A stretch of DNA of 19,520 nt. It comes from JBJXGF01 sp046153015. GTDB lineage: Bacteria > Actinomycetota > Acidimicrobiia > Acidimicrobiales > CAIXPF01. The notes beneath the pieces are model-generated. The model was not told where the DNA came from. It did not search any database and worked only from the letters and a program-made list of their open reading frames with translations. Below are positions 6,205-13,211 of the stretch, in pieces. The stretch spans positions 1-19,520 of the forward strand of contig JBJXGF010000049.1 in NCBI GenBank assembly GCA_046153015.1, given 5' to 3'. Each line of letters opens with the position of its first letter. Position 1 is the stretch's first letter. The position numbers and the translations under genes were made by a program.

Positions 6205-6774
6205 TCAGGAGGAGACGATAACCGCGTGGACCTCGCCGGGGCCGTGGACGCCGACCACCAGCTTGAGCTCGATGTCGGCCGAGCGGGACGGGCCGGTCAC
6301 GAGCACCAGCTGGCTCGGGGGCTCGGCAAGGCTGCGAAGCAGGTCTCCGGGGGTGTCGACGATCGTGTCCGGGTCGATCACGAACACGCACACGGGCGGC
6401 AGCAGGCTGGCCGCCCGGCCTCGGTTGTCGGCTGCGCTCAGCACCACCGAGCCGGTCTGCGCCACGGCCGCCCGGGCGCGCACCACACCCACCGCGGCCC
6501 GTGCCGCCCCGGCCACGCCGCAGCCGGGCCACACGAGGTCGGCGCCGAGGTCGAGACCCTCGACGGCCAGCAGCGGGGACCGGCCGGCGGCCGCCGCGGC
6601 CACGCCTTCGCGTAGCCCGCCCCGGTGGACGACGCCCCCGAGGGCGGTGAACGCCTCAGCAAAGCCGTCGCCGCCGCGCCGGGCCGGCTCGTAACGCACG
6701 AGCGGGGGGGTGTCCGGCGCCGCCGGGCTGGGCGCGGGGCGCAGCCGGGCGAGGAACGCGGCCTTGCTGGTCAC
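6205..6774 (-). CDS. lutC: LutC/YkgG-type LUD-domain lactate utilization protein
   Basis: A 189-aa LUD-domain protein, the third component of the LutABC L-lactate oxidation complex. The diagnostic C-terminal region is TGPSRSADIELKLVVGVHGP (160-179), followed by GEVHAVIV. The AVAQTGSVVLSAADNRGRAASL region (104-124) also matches the family. In the family it works with LutA and LutB to oxidise lactate to pyruvate in the cytoplasm; its individual role is not well defined. The start is GTG at 6774, overlapping the lutB stop as GTGA, so translation is coupled. The length is somewhat below the 200-240 aa of many homologues, mainly through a short N terminus. Confidence 0.88.
   Translation of the reverse strand: MTSKAAFLARLRPAPSPAAPDTPPLVRYEPARRGGDGFAEAFTALGGVVHRGGLREGVAAAAAGRSPLLAVEGLDLGADLVWPGCGVAGAARAAVGVVRARAAVAQTGSVVLSAADNRGRAASLLPPVCVFVIDPDTIVDTPGDLLRSLAEPPSQLVLVTGPSRSADIELKLVVGVHGPGEVHAVIVSS
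6215..6220 (-). promoter_or_regulatory. Putative -10 of the cupin gene inside the 3' end of lutC
   Basis: TATCGT on the minus strand would start transcription near 6207, leaving an 18-nt leader that carries the AAGGGGGAG ribosome site of the cupin gene. It lies within the last codons of lutC. Confidence 0.35.
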
Positions 6775-8147
6775 GGCAGCCGCCGTGTGCGGGCCCACGC
6801 GCCGGCCCAGCCCGGCAGGCGGGCCGAGACGGCGGGCGGCAGGCGGCGCAGCACCGGGCTCACGGCCCGCACGGCGCCGGTGCTCAGCACGTAGCCGGGG
6901 CGGCTGGCCCACAGCCACGACCAGAGGGTGAACCCGACCCGCCGCGCCCGTCCGGCGTCCGCCGGGCCCGAGCGCGCCCGCAGCTTCTGGAGCAGGTCGT
7001 GCAGCGGGATCCGCACCGGGCAGGCCTCGGCGCACGCCCCGCACAGCGACGACGCCTCGGCCAGCTCCCGGGCGGCGGGGTCCTCGGCGGCGAGCAGCGG
7101 GGTGAGCACGGCGCCGATCGGGCCCGAGTAGACCGAGCCGTAGGCGTGCCCGCCGACCTGGCGGTACACCGGGCAGGCGTTCACGCACGCCCCGCAGCGG
7201 ATGCAGTTCAGCGCCTCCTGGAACTCGCCGCCGAGCAGGGCGGAGCGCCCGTTGTCGAGCACGATCACGTGCAGCTCCTCCGGCCCGTCGAGCTCGCCCT
7301 CCCGGCGGGGGCCGGTGATCACGTTGGTGTACACCGACAACGCCTGTCCGGTGGCCGAGCGGGCCAGCAGGGCCAGCACGAGGTCGAGGTCGGCCCACGT
7401 CTCGACGATGCGCTCCATGCCCATGATCGCGATGTGCACCGGCGGCAGCGAGGTGCACATGCGGCCGTTGCCCTCGTTCTCCACCAGGCAGATCGAGCCG
7501 GCGTCGGCCACCGCCGTGTTGACCCCGGTGATGCCGATGTCGGCGTCGAGGAACGCCTGGCGCAGCCGGACCCGGGCGTAGGCCGCCTCCTCGGGGATTT
7601 CGTTCGAGATCGGGCGCCCGGCGTCGGCGCTGAACAGCTCGGCCACGTCGAAACGGTTCTTGTGGATGGCGGGGGCGATCAGGTGCGAGGGCGTCTCGCC
7701 GGCGAGCTGGATGATGAACTCGCCCAGGTCGGTCTCCACCACCTCCTTGCCGAGCCGTTCGAGCGCTGGGTTGAGGTGGATCTCCTCCGACGCCATCGAC
7801 TTGCCCTTGGCGATCACCCGAGCGCCCCGAGCCTCCACGATCGCCAGGATCTCGGCCACCGCCTCCTCGGCGTCGGCGCACCAGTGCACCTGGCCGCCGT
7901 GCGCCTCCAGCCGGCTCGACCACTGGTCGAGCAGCTCGGGCAGCTTCGCCAGGATCCGGGTGCGGGCGGCGCGGGCGGCGTCGCGCACGAGGTCCGGCTC
8001 GGCCAACCCGGCGAACGCAGCGGCCCGGTTGTCCACGAGGAGCTGCGTGGCGTTGCGCACCGCCGACCGCAGCGCCTCGTCGCCGAGCGCCTTGTCCGCC
8101 CGGTCGGCGAAGCGGGGCGGCCCGATCACCACCGGGGTCCCGCTCAT
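6771..8147 (-). CDS. lutB: LutB-type iron-sulfur lactate utilization protein
   Basis: A 458-aa protein with an N-terminal LUD domain (about 60-300, including VIAKGKSMASEEIHLN at 111-126 and EFIIQLAGETPSHLIAPAIH at 143-162) and a C-terminal ferredoxin-like region. The first iron-sulfur motif is CIRCGACVNACPVY (315-328; Cys315, 318, 321, 325). The second is LCGACAEACPVRIPLHDLL (368-386; Cys369, 372, 376), as in known LutB/YkgF proteins. It is the electron-transfer and catalytic core partner in lactate oxidation. The ATG at 8147 overlaps the lutA stop by 4 nt. The order lutA-lutB-lutC is canonical. No LutR regulator or lactate permease is encoded nearby. Confidence 0.93.
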   Translation of the reverse strand: MSGTPVVIGPPRFADRADKALGDEALRSAVRNATQLLVDNRAAAFAGLAEPDLVRDAARAARTRILAKLPELLDQWSSRLEAHGGQVHWCADAEEAVAEILAIVEARGARVIAKGKSMASEEIHLNPALERLGKEVVETDLGEFIIQLAGETPSHLIAPAIHKNRFDVAELFSADAGRPISNEIPEEAAYARVRLRQAFLDADIGITGVNTAVADAGSICLVENEGNGRMCTSLPPVHIAIMGMERIVETWADLDLVLALLARSATGQALSVYTNVITGPRREGELDGPEELHVIVLDNGRSALLGGEFQEALNCIRCGACVNACPVYRQVGGHAYGSVYSGPIGAVLTPLLAAEDPAARELAEASSLCGACAEACPVRIPLHDLLQKLRARSGPADAGRARRVGFTLWSWLWASRPGYVLSTGAVRAVSPVLRRLPPAVSARLPGWAGAWARTRRLP

Positions 8148-8887
8148 GCGCGGGGCCCGTCGAGCAGGGCGGCGACGTGCTCGAAGCGCAACGGCAGGCG
8201 CCGGGAGGCGGCCCGGCCCTCGAGGTGGAGCAGGCAGGACAGGTCGCACGCGGCCACCCGGCCAGCGCCCGACGCCACCAGCTCGTCGAGCTTGTCGTCG
8301 GCCATCGCGGTCGACACCGCGGGCAGCTTCACCGAGAATGTCCCGCCGAAGCCGCAGCAGCGCTCGGCGCCGGGCGGCTCGACCACCCGCCATCCGGCGG
8401 CGGCGAGCAGGCGGCGCGGCTGCTCCTTCACGCCCAGCTCGCGCAGGGCGTGGCAGGGATGGTGCAGCGCAACCGCGGCGTCCCCGGCCCCGACCTCTCC
8501 GACCGCTGCGGGGGCGGCTGCGGCGTCGGCGGTGTCGGGGGCGAGGAACTGCGTGAGCTCGTGGGTGCGGCCCGCCACCGCCCGGGCGTCGGCCTCCCGC
8601 TCGGTTCCGGCGAAGAGCTCCGGCCAATGCCGAGCGATCATCGTGGCGCAGCTGCCCGAGGGCGTGACGATCGGCCCGCTCGTGCGGCTCAGCGCCTTGA
8701 GGGTGCGCGCCGCCACTCGACGGGCCTCGGCCACGAACCCCCCGTTCCAGGCCGGCTGCCCGCAGCACGTGGCGCCGCGCGGGGCCTCCACGACGTGGCC
8801 GTGGCGACGCAGCGCCGACGCGGCGGCCTTGGCCACTTGGGGCCGCACGGCGTCGACCAAGCACGTGCGGAACAGCGTCACGGCCAT
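8144..8887 (-). CDS. lutA: LutA-type (Fe-S)-binding lactate utilization protein
   Basis: A 247-aa protein with two CCG (cysteine-rich) domains, as in LutA/YkgE and heterodisulfide-reductase subunit B-like proteins. The first has Cys9, ATCCGQPAWN (39-48) and Cys80. The second has Cys145 (in HHPCHALRELG), ERCCGFGGTFS (175-185), then Cys214 and Cys218. These ligate iron-sulfur clusters in the lactate oxidation complex. The ATG at 8887 is placed exactly 7 nt after a TAAGGT hexamer, and no separate Shine-Dalgarno sequence is visible, so the operon mRNA is probably leaderless. The operon is transcribed in the same direction as the thioesterase gene that ends 10 bp upstream. Confidence 0.92.
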   Translation of the reverse strand: MAVTLFRTCLVDAVRPQVAKAAASALRRHGHVVEAPRGATCCGQPAWNGGFVAEARRVAARTLKALSRTSGPIVTPSGSCATMIARHWPELFAGTEREADARAVAGRTHELTQFLAPDTADAAAAPAAVGEVGAGDAAVALHHPCHALRELGVKEQPRRLLAAAGWRVVEPPGAERCCGFGGTFSVKLPAVSTAMADDKLDELVASGAGRVAACDLSCLLHLEGRAASRRLPLRFEHVAALLDGPRA

Positions 8888-8894
8888 GGCGGGA

Positions 8895-8900
8895 ACCTTA
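8895..8900 (-). promoter_or_regulatory. Putative -10 of the lutABC operon
   Basis: TAAGGT on the minus strand lies 7 nt before the lutA ATG. Its first three bases are the TAA stop codon of the upstream thioesterase gene, so the promoter core overlaps coding sequence. Confidence 0.5.
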
Positions 8901-9752
8901 GGCGCGGATGCGGATGAGGCCTTCCTGCAGGCACGTGGCGCCCAGCTCGCCCGCCGCGGTGTAGAAGTCGCCCCGCGCCAGGCCCCGGCCGCCGCCCGTC
9001 GCCTGGGTCCACTGGTCGAACACCAGCCACTGGTCGGCCCGGACCGGGCGGTGGAACCACATGGCGTGGTCGAGCGACGCGCCCTGCACCTCGGCCTCGC
9101 CCCACCGCCGGCCGTGGGGGAGCAGCACGTTGTCCACCAGCGTCTTGTCCGACAGGTAGGCCAGCACCGCGGCGTGCAGCGCCGGGTCGTCGGGCAGGGC
9201 GCCGGCGGTGCGGATCCACATGTACTGGTGCTCTTTCGCCGTGGTTCCCCGCCACGGCGAGGGCGGGTCGACGTAGCGGATCTCGTAGGGCCGGGTCTCG
9301 CGCCGCCACTCCTCGGCGTAGTCGTCGTCGCGCTCGCCGATCCACTGCTGGTAGCTGGGGCAGCGCTCGGGGGGCGCCAGATCGGCGGGCAGGGCGCCGT
9401 CCTGGTGCACGAGGCCCTCCTCGGGCGCCTGGAGCGAGCACAACAGCGAGAACACCGCCCGGCCGCCCTGGCGCGCCACGACCCGGCGGGCGGAGAACGA
9501 GCGCCCGTCGCGGGTGCGCTCCACCTCGTAGCGGACCGGCTGCGCCGGGTCTCCCTCGGCCAGGAAGTAGGCGTGCAGGGAATGGACGGGACGGGCGTCG
9601 TCGACGGTCTGCTGCGCCGCGGCCAACGCCTGGCCGAGGAGCTGGCCGCCGTAGATGCGGGTGCGCTGCTCGGCCGGGTTGGCGCCTTCGAACTCGTCGC
9701 CGCCGAGGCGAGACAGCGTGAGCAGACGCACCAGGTCGTCGAGGTCGGTCAT
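8898..9752 (-). CDS. Acyl-CoA thioesterase II (TesB-like)
   Basis: A 284-aa double-hotdog thioesterase that hydrolyses acyl-CoA to free acid and CoA in the cytoplasm. The length matches TesB (about 286 aa). The N-terminal hotdog includes RIYGGQLLGQAL (32-43). The C-terminal hotdog has SLDHAMWFHRP (226-236), GGGRGLARG (253-261) and CLQEGLIR (274-281). Asp228 and Gln276 correspond to the Asp and Gln of the Asp/Thr/Gln active site described for E. coli TesB. The ATG at 9752 gives the usual short leader before the first hotdog. Upstream in-frame starts would run into the divergent gene. The start-to-start gap to that divergent gene is only 19 bp. Confidence 0.92.
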   Translation of the reverse strand: MTDLDDLVRLLTLSRLGGDEFEGANPAEQRTRIYGGQLLGQALAAAQQTVDDARPVHSLHAYFLAEGDPAQPVRYEVERTRDGRSFSARRVVARQGGRAVFSLLCSLQAPEEGLVHQDGALPADLAPPERCPSYQQWIGERDDDYAEEWRRETRPYEIRYVDPPSPWRGTTAKEHQYMWIRTAGALPDDPALHAAVLAYLSDKTLVDNVLLPHGRRWGEAEVQGASLDHAMWFHRPVRADQWLVFDQWTQATGGGRGLARGDFYTAAGELGATCLQEGLIRIRA

Positions 9753-9757
9753 CGAAC

Positions 9758-9763
9758 TATCGT
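9758..9763 (+). promoter_or_regulatory. Putative -10 of the MaoC-like hotdog gene
   Basis: TATCGT is followed by 8 nt and then ATG at 9772, with no ribosome site. It fills the 19-bp gap between divergent start codons, so any -35 would lie inside the thioesterase coding region. Confidence 0.45.
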
Positions 9764-9771
9764 GGCGCCGC

Positions 9772-10599
9772 ATGGCCGACGCCCACCGACCCGTCACCAC
9801 CCAGTTCGTCGCCATCGAGGACCCTCCCGAGATCCAGCGGGTCAACCCCATCCACGCAGAGGGGGCCAAGGCCTACGGCTACGAACGGCCGATCGTGGCC
9901 GGGCTCTCCTCCTACGGCTGGGCCACGCTGGCGGTGATCGAGCTGCTGGGCGACGCCTGGCTCGACCTCGGGTGGGCGGAGATGCGCTTCCGCCGCCCGG
10001 TCTTCGCCGGCGACGCGCTCACCACCACCGCCACGCCCACCGGCGAGGCGACGTGCGAGTTCGTGCAGGTCAACGCCGAGGGCAAGGCCACCGTGGAGGG
10101 CGCCGCCGGGCTCGGCCTAGGCCCCTGGCACGCCGAGTGGCGTCTGCCCGCCCGGCGCGACCCGGTCCCCGCCGCCGAGCACCGCCCGTTCGTGCTCCCC
10201 GAGAACGCGCCGGTCGACGAGGACTACCCGCCGATGGCCGTCGACCTGTCGGTCGAGGCCGCCCGGCGCTGGGCCGGCGGCCGCCTCGGCGACTTCGACC
10301 CGCGCTGGCACGCCGGCGAGCACCCCCGCGCCCACCCGAGCTTCGTGCCCGGTCAGATGGCCCCCCACATCCGCCACAGCTGGCGCTTCGCCGCCGGCAT
10401 CCACGTGAGCGGACGCGTGCAGCACCTCGAGCCGATCCGGGCGGGCCAGACGCTGGTGGTCGCCGCCCGGTGGGTGGCCAACGAGGAGCGCAAGGCGCGC
10501 CGCCACTCGACCAGCCACGCCGTCGTTCTTGCGGAGAGCGGCCAGGAGCTCGCCTACTGTGCGGAAGAGCGCATCCTGCTGCCGCCGCCGCCCCGCTGA
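9772..10599 (+). CDS. Double-hotdog MaoC-like protein with altered hydratase motif
   Basis: A 275-aa protein. The N-terminal half looks like an R-hydratase/MaoC hotdog: VNPIHAEGAKAYGYERPIVAGL (24-45), then AEMRFRRPVFAGDAL. The C-terminal half (about 190-275; HPSFVPGQMAPHIRHSW, then VSGRVQHLEPIRAGQTL) looks like a second hotdog. In active (R)-specific enoyl-CoA hydratases the motif is Asp-x-Asn-Pro-(I/L/V)-His. Here the Asp position is Arg23, while Asn25 and His28 remain. It may therefore be a non-hydratase hotdog, a thioesterase or a scaffold. The neighbour is a divergent TesB-like thioesterase, which supports a role with acyl-CoA. The ATG at 9772 is preferred because of the leaderless promoter. 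Confidence 0.75.
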   Translation: MADAHRPVTTQFVAIEDPPEIQRVNPIHAEGAKAYGYERPIVAGLSSYGWATLAVIELLGDAWLDLGWAEMRFRRPVFAGDALTTTATPTGEATCEFVQVNAEGKATVEGAAGLGLGPWHAEWRLPARRDPVPAAEHRPFVLPENAPVDEDYPPMAVDLSVEAARRWAGGRLGDFDPRWHAGEHPRAHPSFVPGQMAPHIRHSWRFAAGIHVSGRVQHLEPIRAGQTLVVAARWVANEERKARRHSTSHAVVLAESGQELAYCAEERILLPPPPR

Positions 10600-10610
10600 G
10601 CCGCGTGTGC

Positions 10611-10719
10611 GGCGGGTTGTTCGCGAGGCGTCGAGCAGCCCGTCCTGACGAAGGCTGTGACCAGGTGGAACGCGCGTTTGCCAATGCGGCCTTAGAACGG
10701 GGCGAGCAACCAACCCGCC
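10611..10719. repeat. Inverted 9-mers bracketing a convergent intergenic gap
   Basis: GGCGGGTTG at 10611-10619 and CAACCCGCC at 10711-10719 are exact inverted copies around 91 bp. They lie in the 136-bp gap between the convergent hotdog and CoA-transferase genes. A second nested pair (TTCGCG near 10620 and CGCGAA near 10727) lies just inside and outside. No gene or strong hairpin terminator was seen in the gap. Confidence 0.4.
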
Positions 10720-10735
10720 ACAACCGTCGCGAAGC

Positions 10736-11953
10736 TCAGATTCGGGCCGCCTGGATGACGCCGGCGGAGGCGAGGCGGTCGATCTCGGCCTGGTCGCAGC
10801 CGAGCACGTCGAGCAGCACCTCGGCGTTGTGCTCGCCGAGGAAGGGGGCCTGCAGGTCGTCGGGGGGTTGGCCGGCGGGGTTCGAGAACTTGAACGGCGC
10901 GCCGGGGATGGCGAACGAGCCGAGGGCCCGGTCGTGCACCTCGCGCACCCACTGGCGGGCGACCGCCTGGGGGTGGGTGAACAGGTCCTGGGGGGCGAGC
11001 ACCGGCCCGGCGGGGATGCGGGCGTCGTCGAGGCAGGCCAGCGCCGCCTCGTTGTCGGGGAAGCCGGCGAGCCATTCCTCGATGATCACGTTGAGCGCCT
11101 CGCGGTGCTCCCCCCGCTTCGAGCTGTCGGCGAAGCGAGGGTCGGTGAGCAGCTCGGGCCGGCCCATCAGCTCCACGAGCCGTTCCCATTGGCGCTCCAT
11201 CGCGATCACGATCAGCCAGCCCGAGGGCCCCTTGAACGTGCCGGCCGGGCCGGCCTGGCCGGCGTAGCGCCCCGTGCGCTCCTGGGTCTGCTCGCCATGG
11301 GTGTAGGAGTAGCTCTGGATCGCGATCGAGTGCATGTGCACCAGGCACTCGGCCAGCGCCACGTCGATGTGGGCGCCCTCGCCGGTCTGGGCCCGGTGGA
11401 ACAGCGCGTAGCCCACGGCGGCGAAGGCGTGGACCCCGGCCGACACGTCGGCGATCGGCGAGCCGGTGAACAGCGGCGGGCCGTCAGGCTCGCCGGTCAC
11501 GTGCATCATCCCCGAGGCGGCCTGGCCCAGCATGTCGTAGCCGGTCTTGTGCGACCACGGCCCGGTCTTGCCGTAGGCCGACACCGAGGCCATGACCAGG
11601 CTCGGGTTCACCTCCTTCAGCGAGGCGTAGTCGAGGCCGCGCTTCTCGAGCACGCCCGGGCCGAAGTTCTCGGTGACCACGTCGACCTTCGCCGCCAACC
11701 GCTTGATCAGCGCCACGCCGTCGGGATGCTTGAAGTCCACGCAGATCGAGCGCTTCCCGCGGTTCTGCTGCACGTAGTAGGTGGAGCGCCCGTCCTTCAC
11801 CATCGGGAGGTGCCTCGACGCATCGCCGCCGGGGGCCACCTCCACCTTGATCACGTCGGCGCCGAGCTCGGCCATGAGCCGGGTGATGGTGGGCCCGGCC
11901 AGGTACTGCGTGAGGTCCAGCACCCGTACGCCCTCGAGCATCCTGCGCGCCAC
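10736..11953 (-). CDS. CaiB/BaiF (family III) CoA-transferase
   Basis: A 405-aa family III CoA-transferase that moves CoA between carboxylic acids through an aspartyl thioester. It begins with the typical LEGVRVLDLTQYLAGPTITR (6-25) and GADVIKVE (31-38), then VDFKHPDG (72-79) and VTENFGPGVLEKRGLDY (93-109). The catalytic Asp is Asp169 in GSPIADVSAG, the same number as the nucleophile known in formyl-CoA transferase. GEGAHIDVALAE completes the core. The GTG at 11953 is chosen over the ATG at 11941 because GGGGAGGG (11959-11966) lies 5 nt upstream of it. The substrate is unknown. Neighbouring acyl-CoA genes suggest activation of an organic acid for degradation. Confidence 0.92.
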   Translation of the reverse strand: MARRMLEGVRVLDLTQYLAGPTITRLMAELGADVIKVEVAPGGDASRHLPMVKDGRSTYYVQQNRGKRSICVDFKHPDGVALIKRLAAKVDVVTENFGPGVLEKRGLDYASLKEVNPSLVMASVSAYGKTGPWSHKTGYDMLGQAASGMMHVTGEPDGPPLFTGSPIADVSAGVHAFAAVGYALFHRAQTGEGAHIDVALAECLVHMHSIAIQSYSYTHGEQTQERTGRYAGQAGPAGTFKGPSGWLIVIAMERQWERLVELMGRPELLTDPRFADSSKRGEHREALNVIIEEWLAGFPDNEAALACLDDARIPAGPVLAPQDLFTHPQAVARQWVREVHDRALGSFAIPGAPFKFSNPAGQPPDDLQAPFLGEHNAEVLLDVLGCDQAEIDRLASAGVIQAARI

Positions 11954-11981
11954 GGCGACCCTCCCCAGCTTGGCGGCGGTG

Positions 11982-11987
11982 AGCGTA
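11982..11987 (-). promoter_or_regulatory. Putative -10 of the CaiB-family gene
   Basis: TACGCT on the minus strand would begin the mRNA near 11975, leaving a leader of about 22 nt that holds the GGGGAGGG ribosome site. It lies in the 45-bp gap after the carboxypeptidase gene. Confidence 0.4.
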
Positions 11988-11998
11988 GCGCCGCGGGC

Positions 11999-13129
11999 TC
12001 AGCGGCGGCGACGGCCGACTGCGGCGCCCACGCCGGCTGCGGCGGCCGCGCCCAGCGCCGCGGCGCCCAGCCACAGCGTGGCTTCCGGGATGCCGGCCGC
12101 GCCGGCGTCGATCTCGGCCGCGGTGAGCGGCCCGGGGTCGGTCTCCTCCTCGGCGCCCGAGAGCGCGCTGGTGGGTCCGCTCTGCGGCGGGGCCGCGGGT
12201 GGAGGCGGGCCGGTGCGCAGGCGCAGGCCGGCGGGCAGCGGCGGGAGCGCTTCGCCGCCGATGCCGGGCGTGCCCGGCGGCGTGGCGAAGCCGCGGTCGA
12301 GCAGCTGCGCCGCCCAGGCGTAGTGGTCCCGGGTCCCCAGCAGCACCACCACCATCGTGCGCCCGCCCCGTTCGGCGGCGCCGACGAAGGTGTTGCCCGC
12401 CTTGCGCGTGTAGCCGGTCTTGGCGCCGTTAGCCCCCTCGTACAGGCCGAGCAGCTTGTTGTGGTTGCGGAGCCGGTGCGGTGCGCCGTCGGGGCCGGTG
12501 AAGCTCCACTCCTGCTCGGCCAGCATCGGCGCCAGGGTCGGGGCGGCGAGCGCGGCCCGGCCCGCCGCGGCGAGGTCGAACGCGCTCATCGAGGAGCCGC
12601 CCTTGTAGCCCCACTGGGTGTCGTCCAGGCCCGACGGGTCGTTGAACGTGCTCTCCTTCATCCCCAGCCGGGTCCCCAACCTGGACATCTGCAGCGCGAA
12701 CCCGTCGAGGCTGCCGCCCGACGCCTCCGCCACCGCGTACGCCGCGTCGTTGGCGGAAACCATCAGCATCGAGCGCAGGGCCTGCTCCAGCGGCCACACC
12801 TCGCCCTGCTTCATGCCGATGCGCATCGCCGGGCGCCCCGCGGCGAGCGCGGAGACCGGCACCGGCGCCAGCGGGTCGAGCTGGCCCACCGCGGTGAGCG
12901 CGGTCATGAGCTTGACCGTGCTGGCCGTGGGCAGCGGCGTGTGGTGCTGGCCGCCGTCGAGCACGGCGCCCGAGTCGGCGTCGACGAGGACCCACGCCTT
13001 CGGCGGCGCCGGCGCGTTGGTGGTGGTGGGCCCCCCGGCGGGGCTCGGCTGCTGGGCCCCGGCCGGCGCCGCCGCCCCGACCAGGGCCAACAGCGCCGCT
13101 GCGATCAGCGTGAGTCGGCGGGCCGGCAC
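11999..13129 (-). CDS. D-alanyl-D-alanine carboxypeptidase (low-mass PBP, S11 family)
   Basis: A 376-aa exported penicillin-binding protein that trims the terminal D-Ala from peptidoglycan stem peptides. The N-terminal signal (1-26, ending Ala-Gly-Ala) is followed by a Pro/Ala/Thr linker. All three active-site motifs are present: SxxK as Ser70-Thr-Val-Lys73, SxN as Ser125-Ala-Asn127, and Lys237-Thr-Gly239 in NGAKTGYTRKAGNTFVGAA. After the catalytic domain comes a Pro-rich region (about 295-345) and a C-terminal hydrophobic helix (352-371) ending in four arginines, which anchors it in the membrane. It is longer than minimal S11 enzymes because of the anchor. The start is GTG at 13129, 9 nt after TAGGCT and without a ribosome site, so it is probably leaderless. 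Confidence 0.93.
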   Translation of the reverse strand: MPARRLTLIAAALLALVGAAAPAGAQQPSPAGGPTTTNAPAPPKAWVLVDADSGAVLDGGQHHTPLPTASTVKLMTALTAVGQLDPLAPVPVSALAAGRPAMRIGMKQGEVWPLEQALRSMLMVSANDAAYAVAEASGGSLDGFALQMSRLGTRLGMKESTFNDPSGLDDTQWGYKGGSSMSAFDLAAAGRAALAAPTLAPMLAEQEWSFTGPDGAPHRLRNHNKLLGLYEGANGAKTGYTRKAGNTFVGAAERGGRTMVVVLLGTRDHYAWAAQLLDRGFATPPGTPGIGGEALPPLPAGLRLRTGPPPPAAPPQSGPTSALSGAEEETDPGPLTAAEIDAGAAGIPEATLWLGAAALGAAAAAGVGAAVGRRRR

Positions 13130-13138
13130 AAGCGGGGG

Positions 13139-13144
13139 AGCCTA
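13139..13144 (-). promoter_or_regulatory. Putative -10 of the D,D-carboxypeptidase gene
   Basis: TAGGCT on the minus strand lies 9 nt before the GTG at 13129, and no Shine-Dalgarno sequence is seen. Confidence 0.4.
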
Positions 13145-13211
13145 CCGGCGCCGCCGCCCGAGGGGAGGGATGACGACCGCGTGGCCAAAGCCGGGGCGGC
13201 CGACGCTGCGC

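Noticed and set aside
6999..11267. A 1422-codon open frame on the + strand across lutB, lutA, the thioesterase and the hotdog gene
   Set aside because: It is antisense or out of frame to several clearly recognised genes, and its product is a low-complexity Gly/Arg/His/Val mix. It is a by-product of very high GC content.
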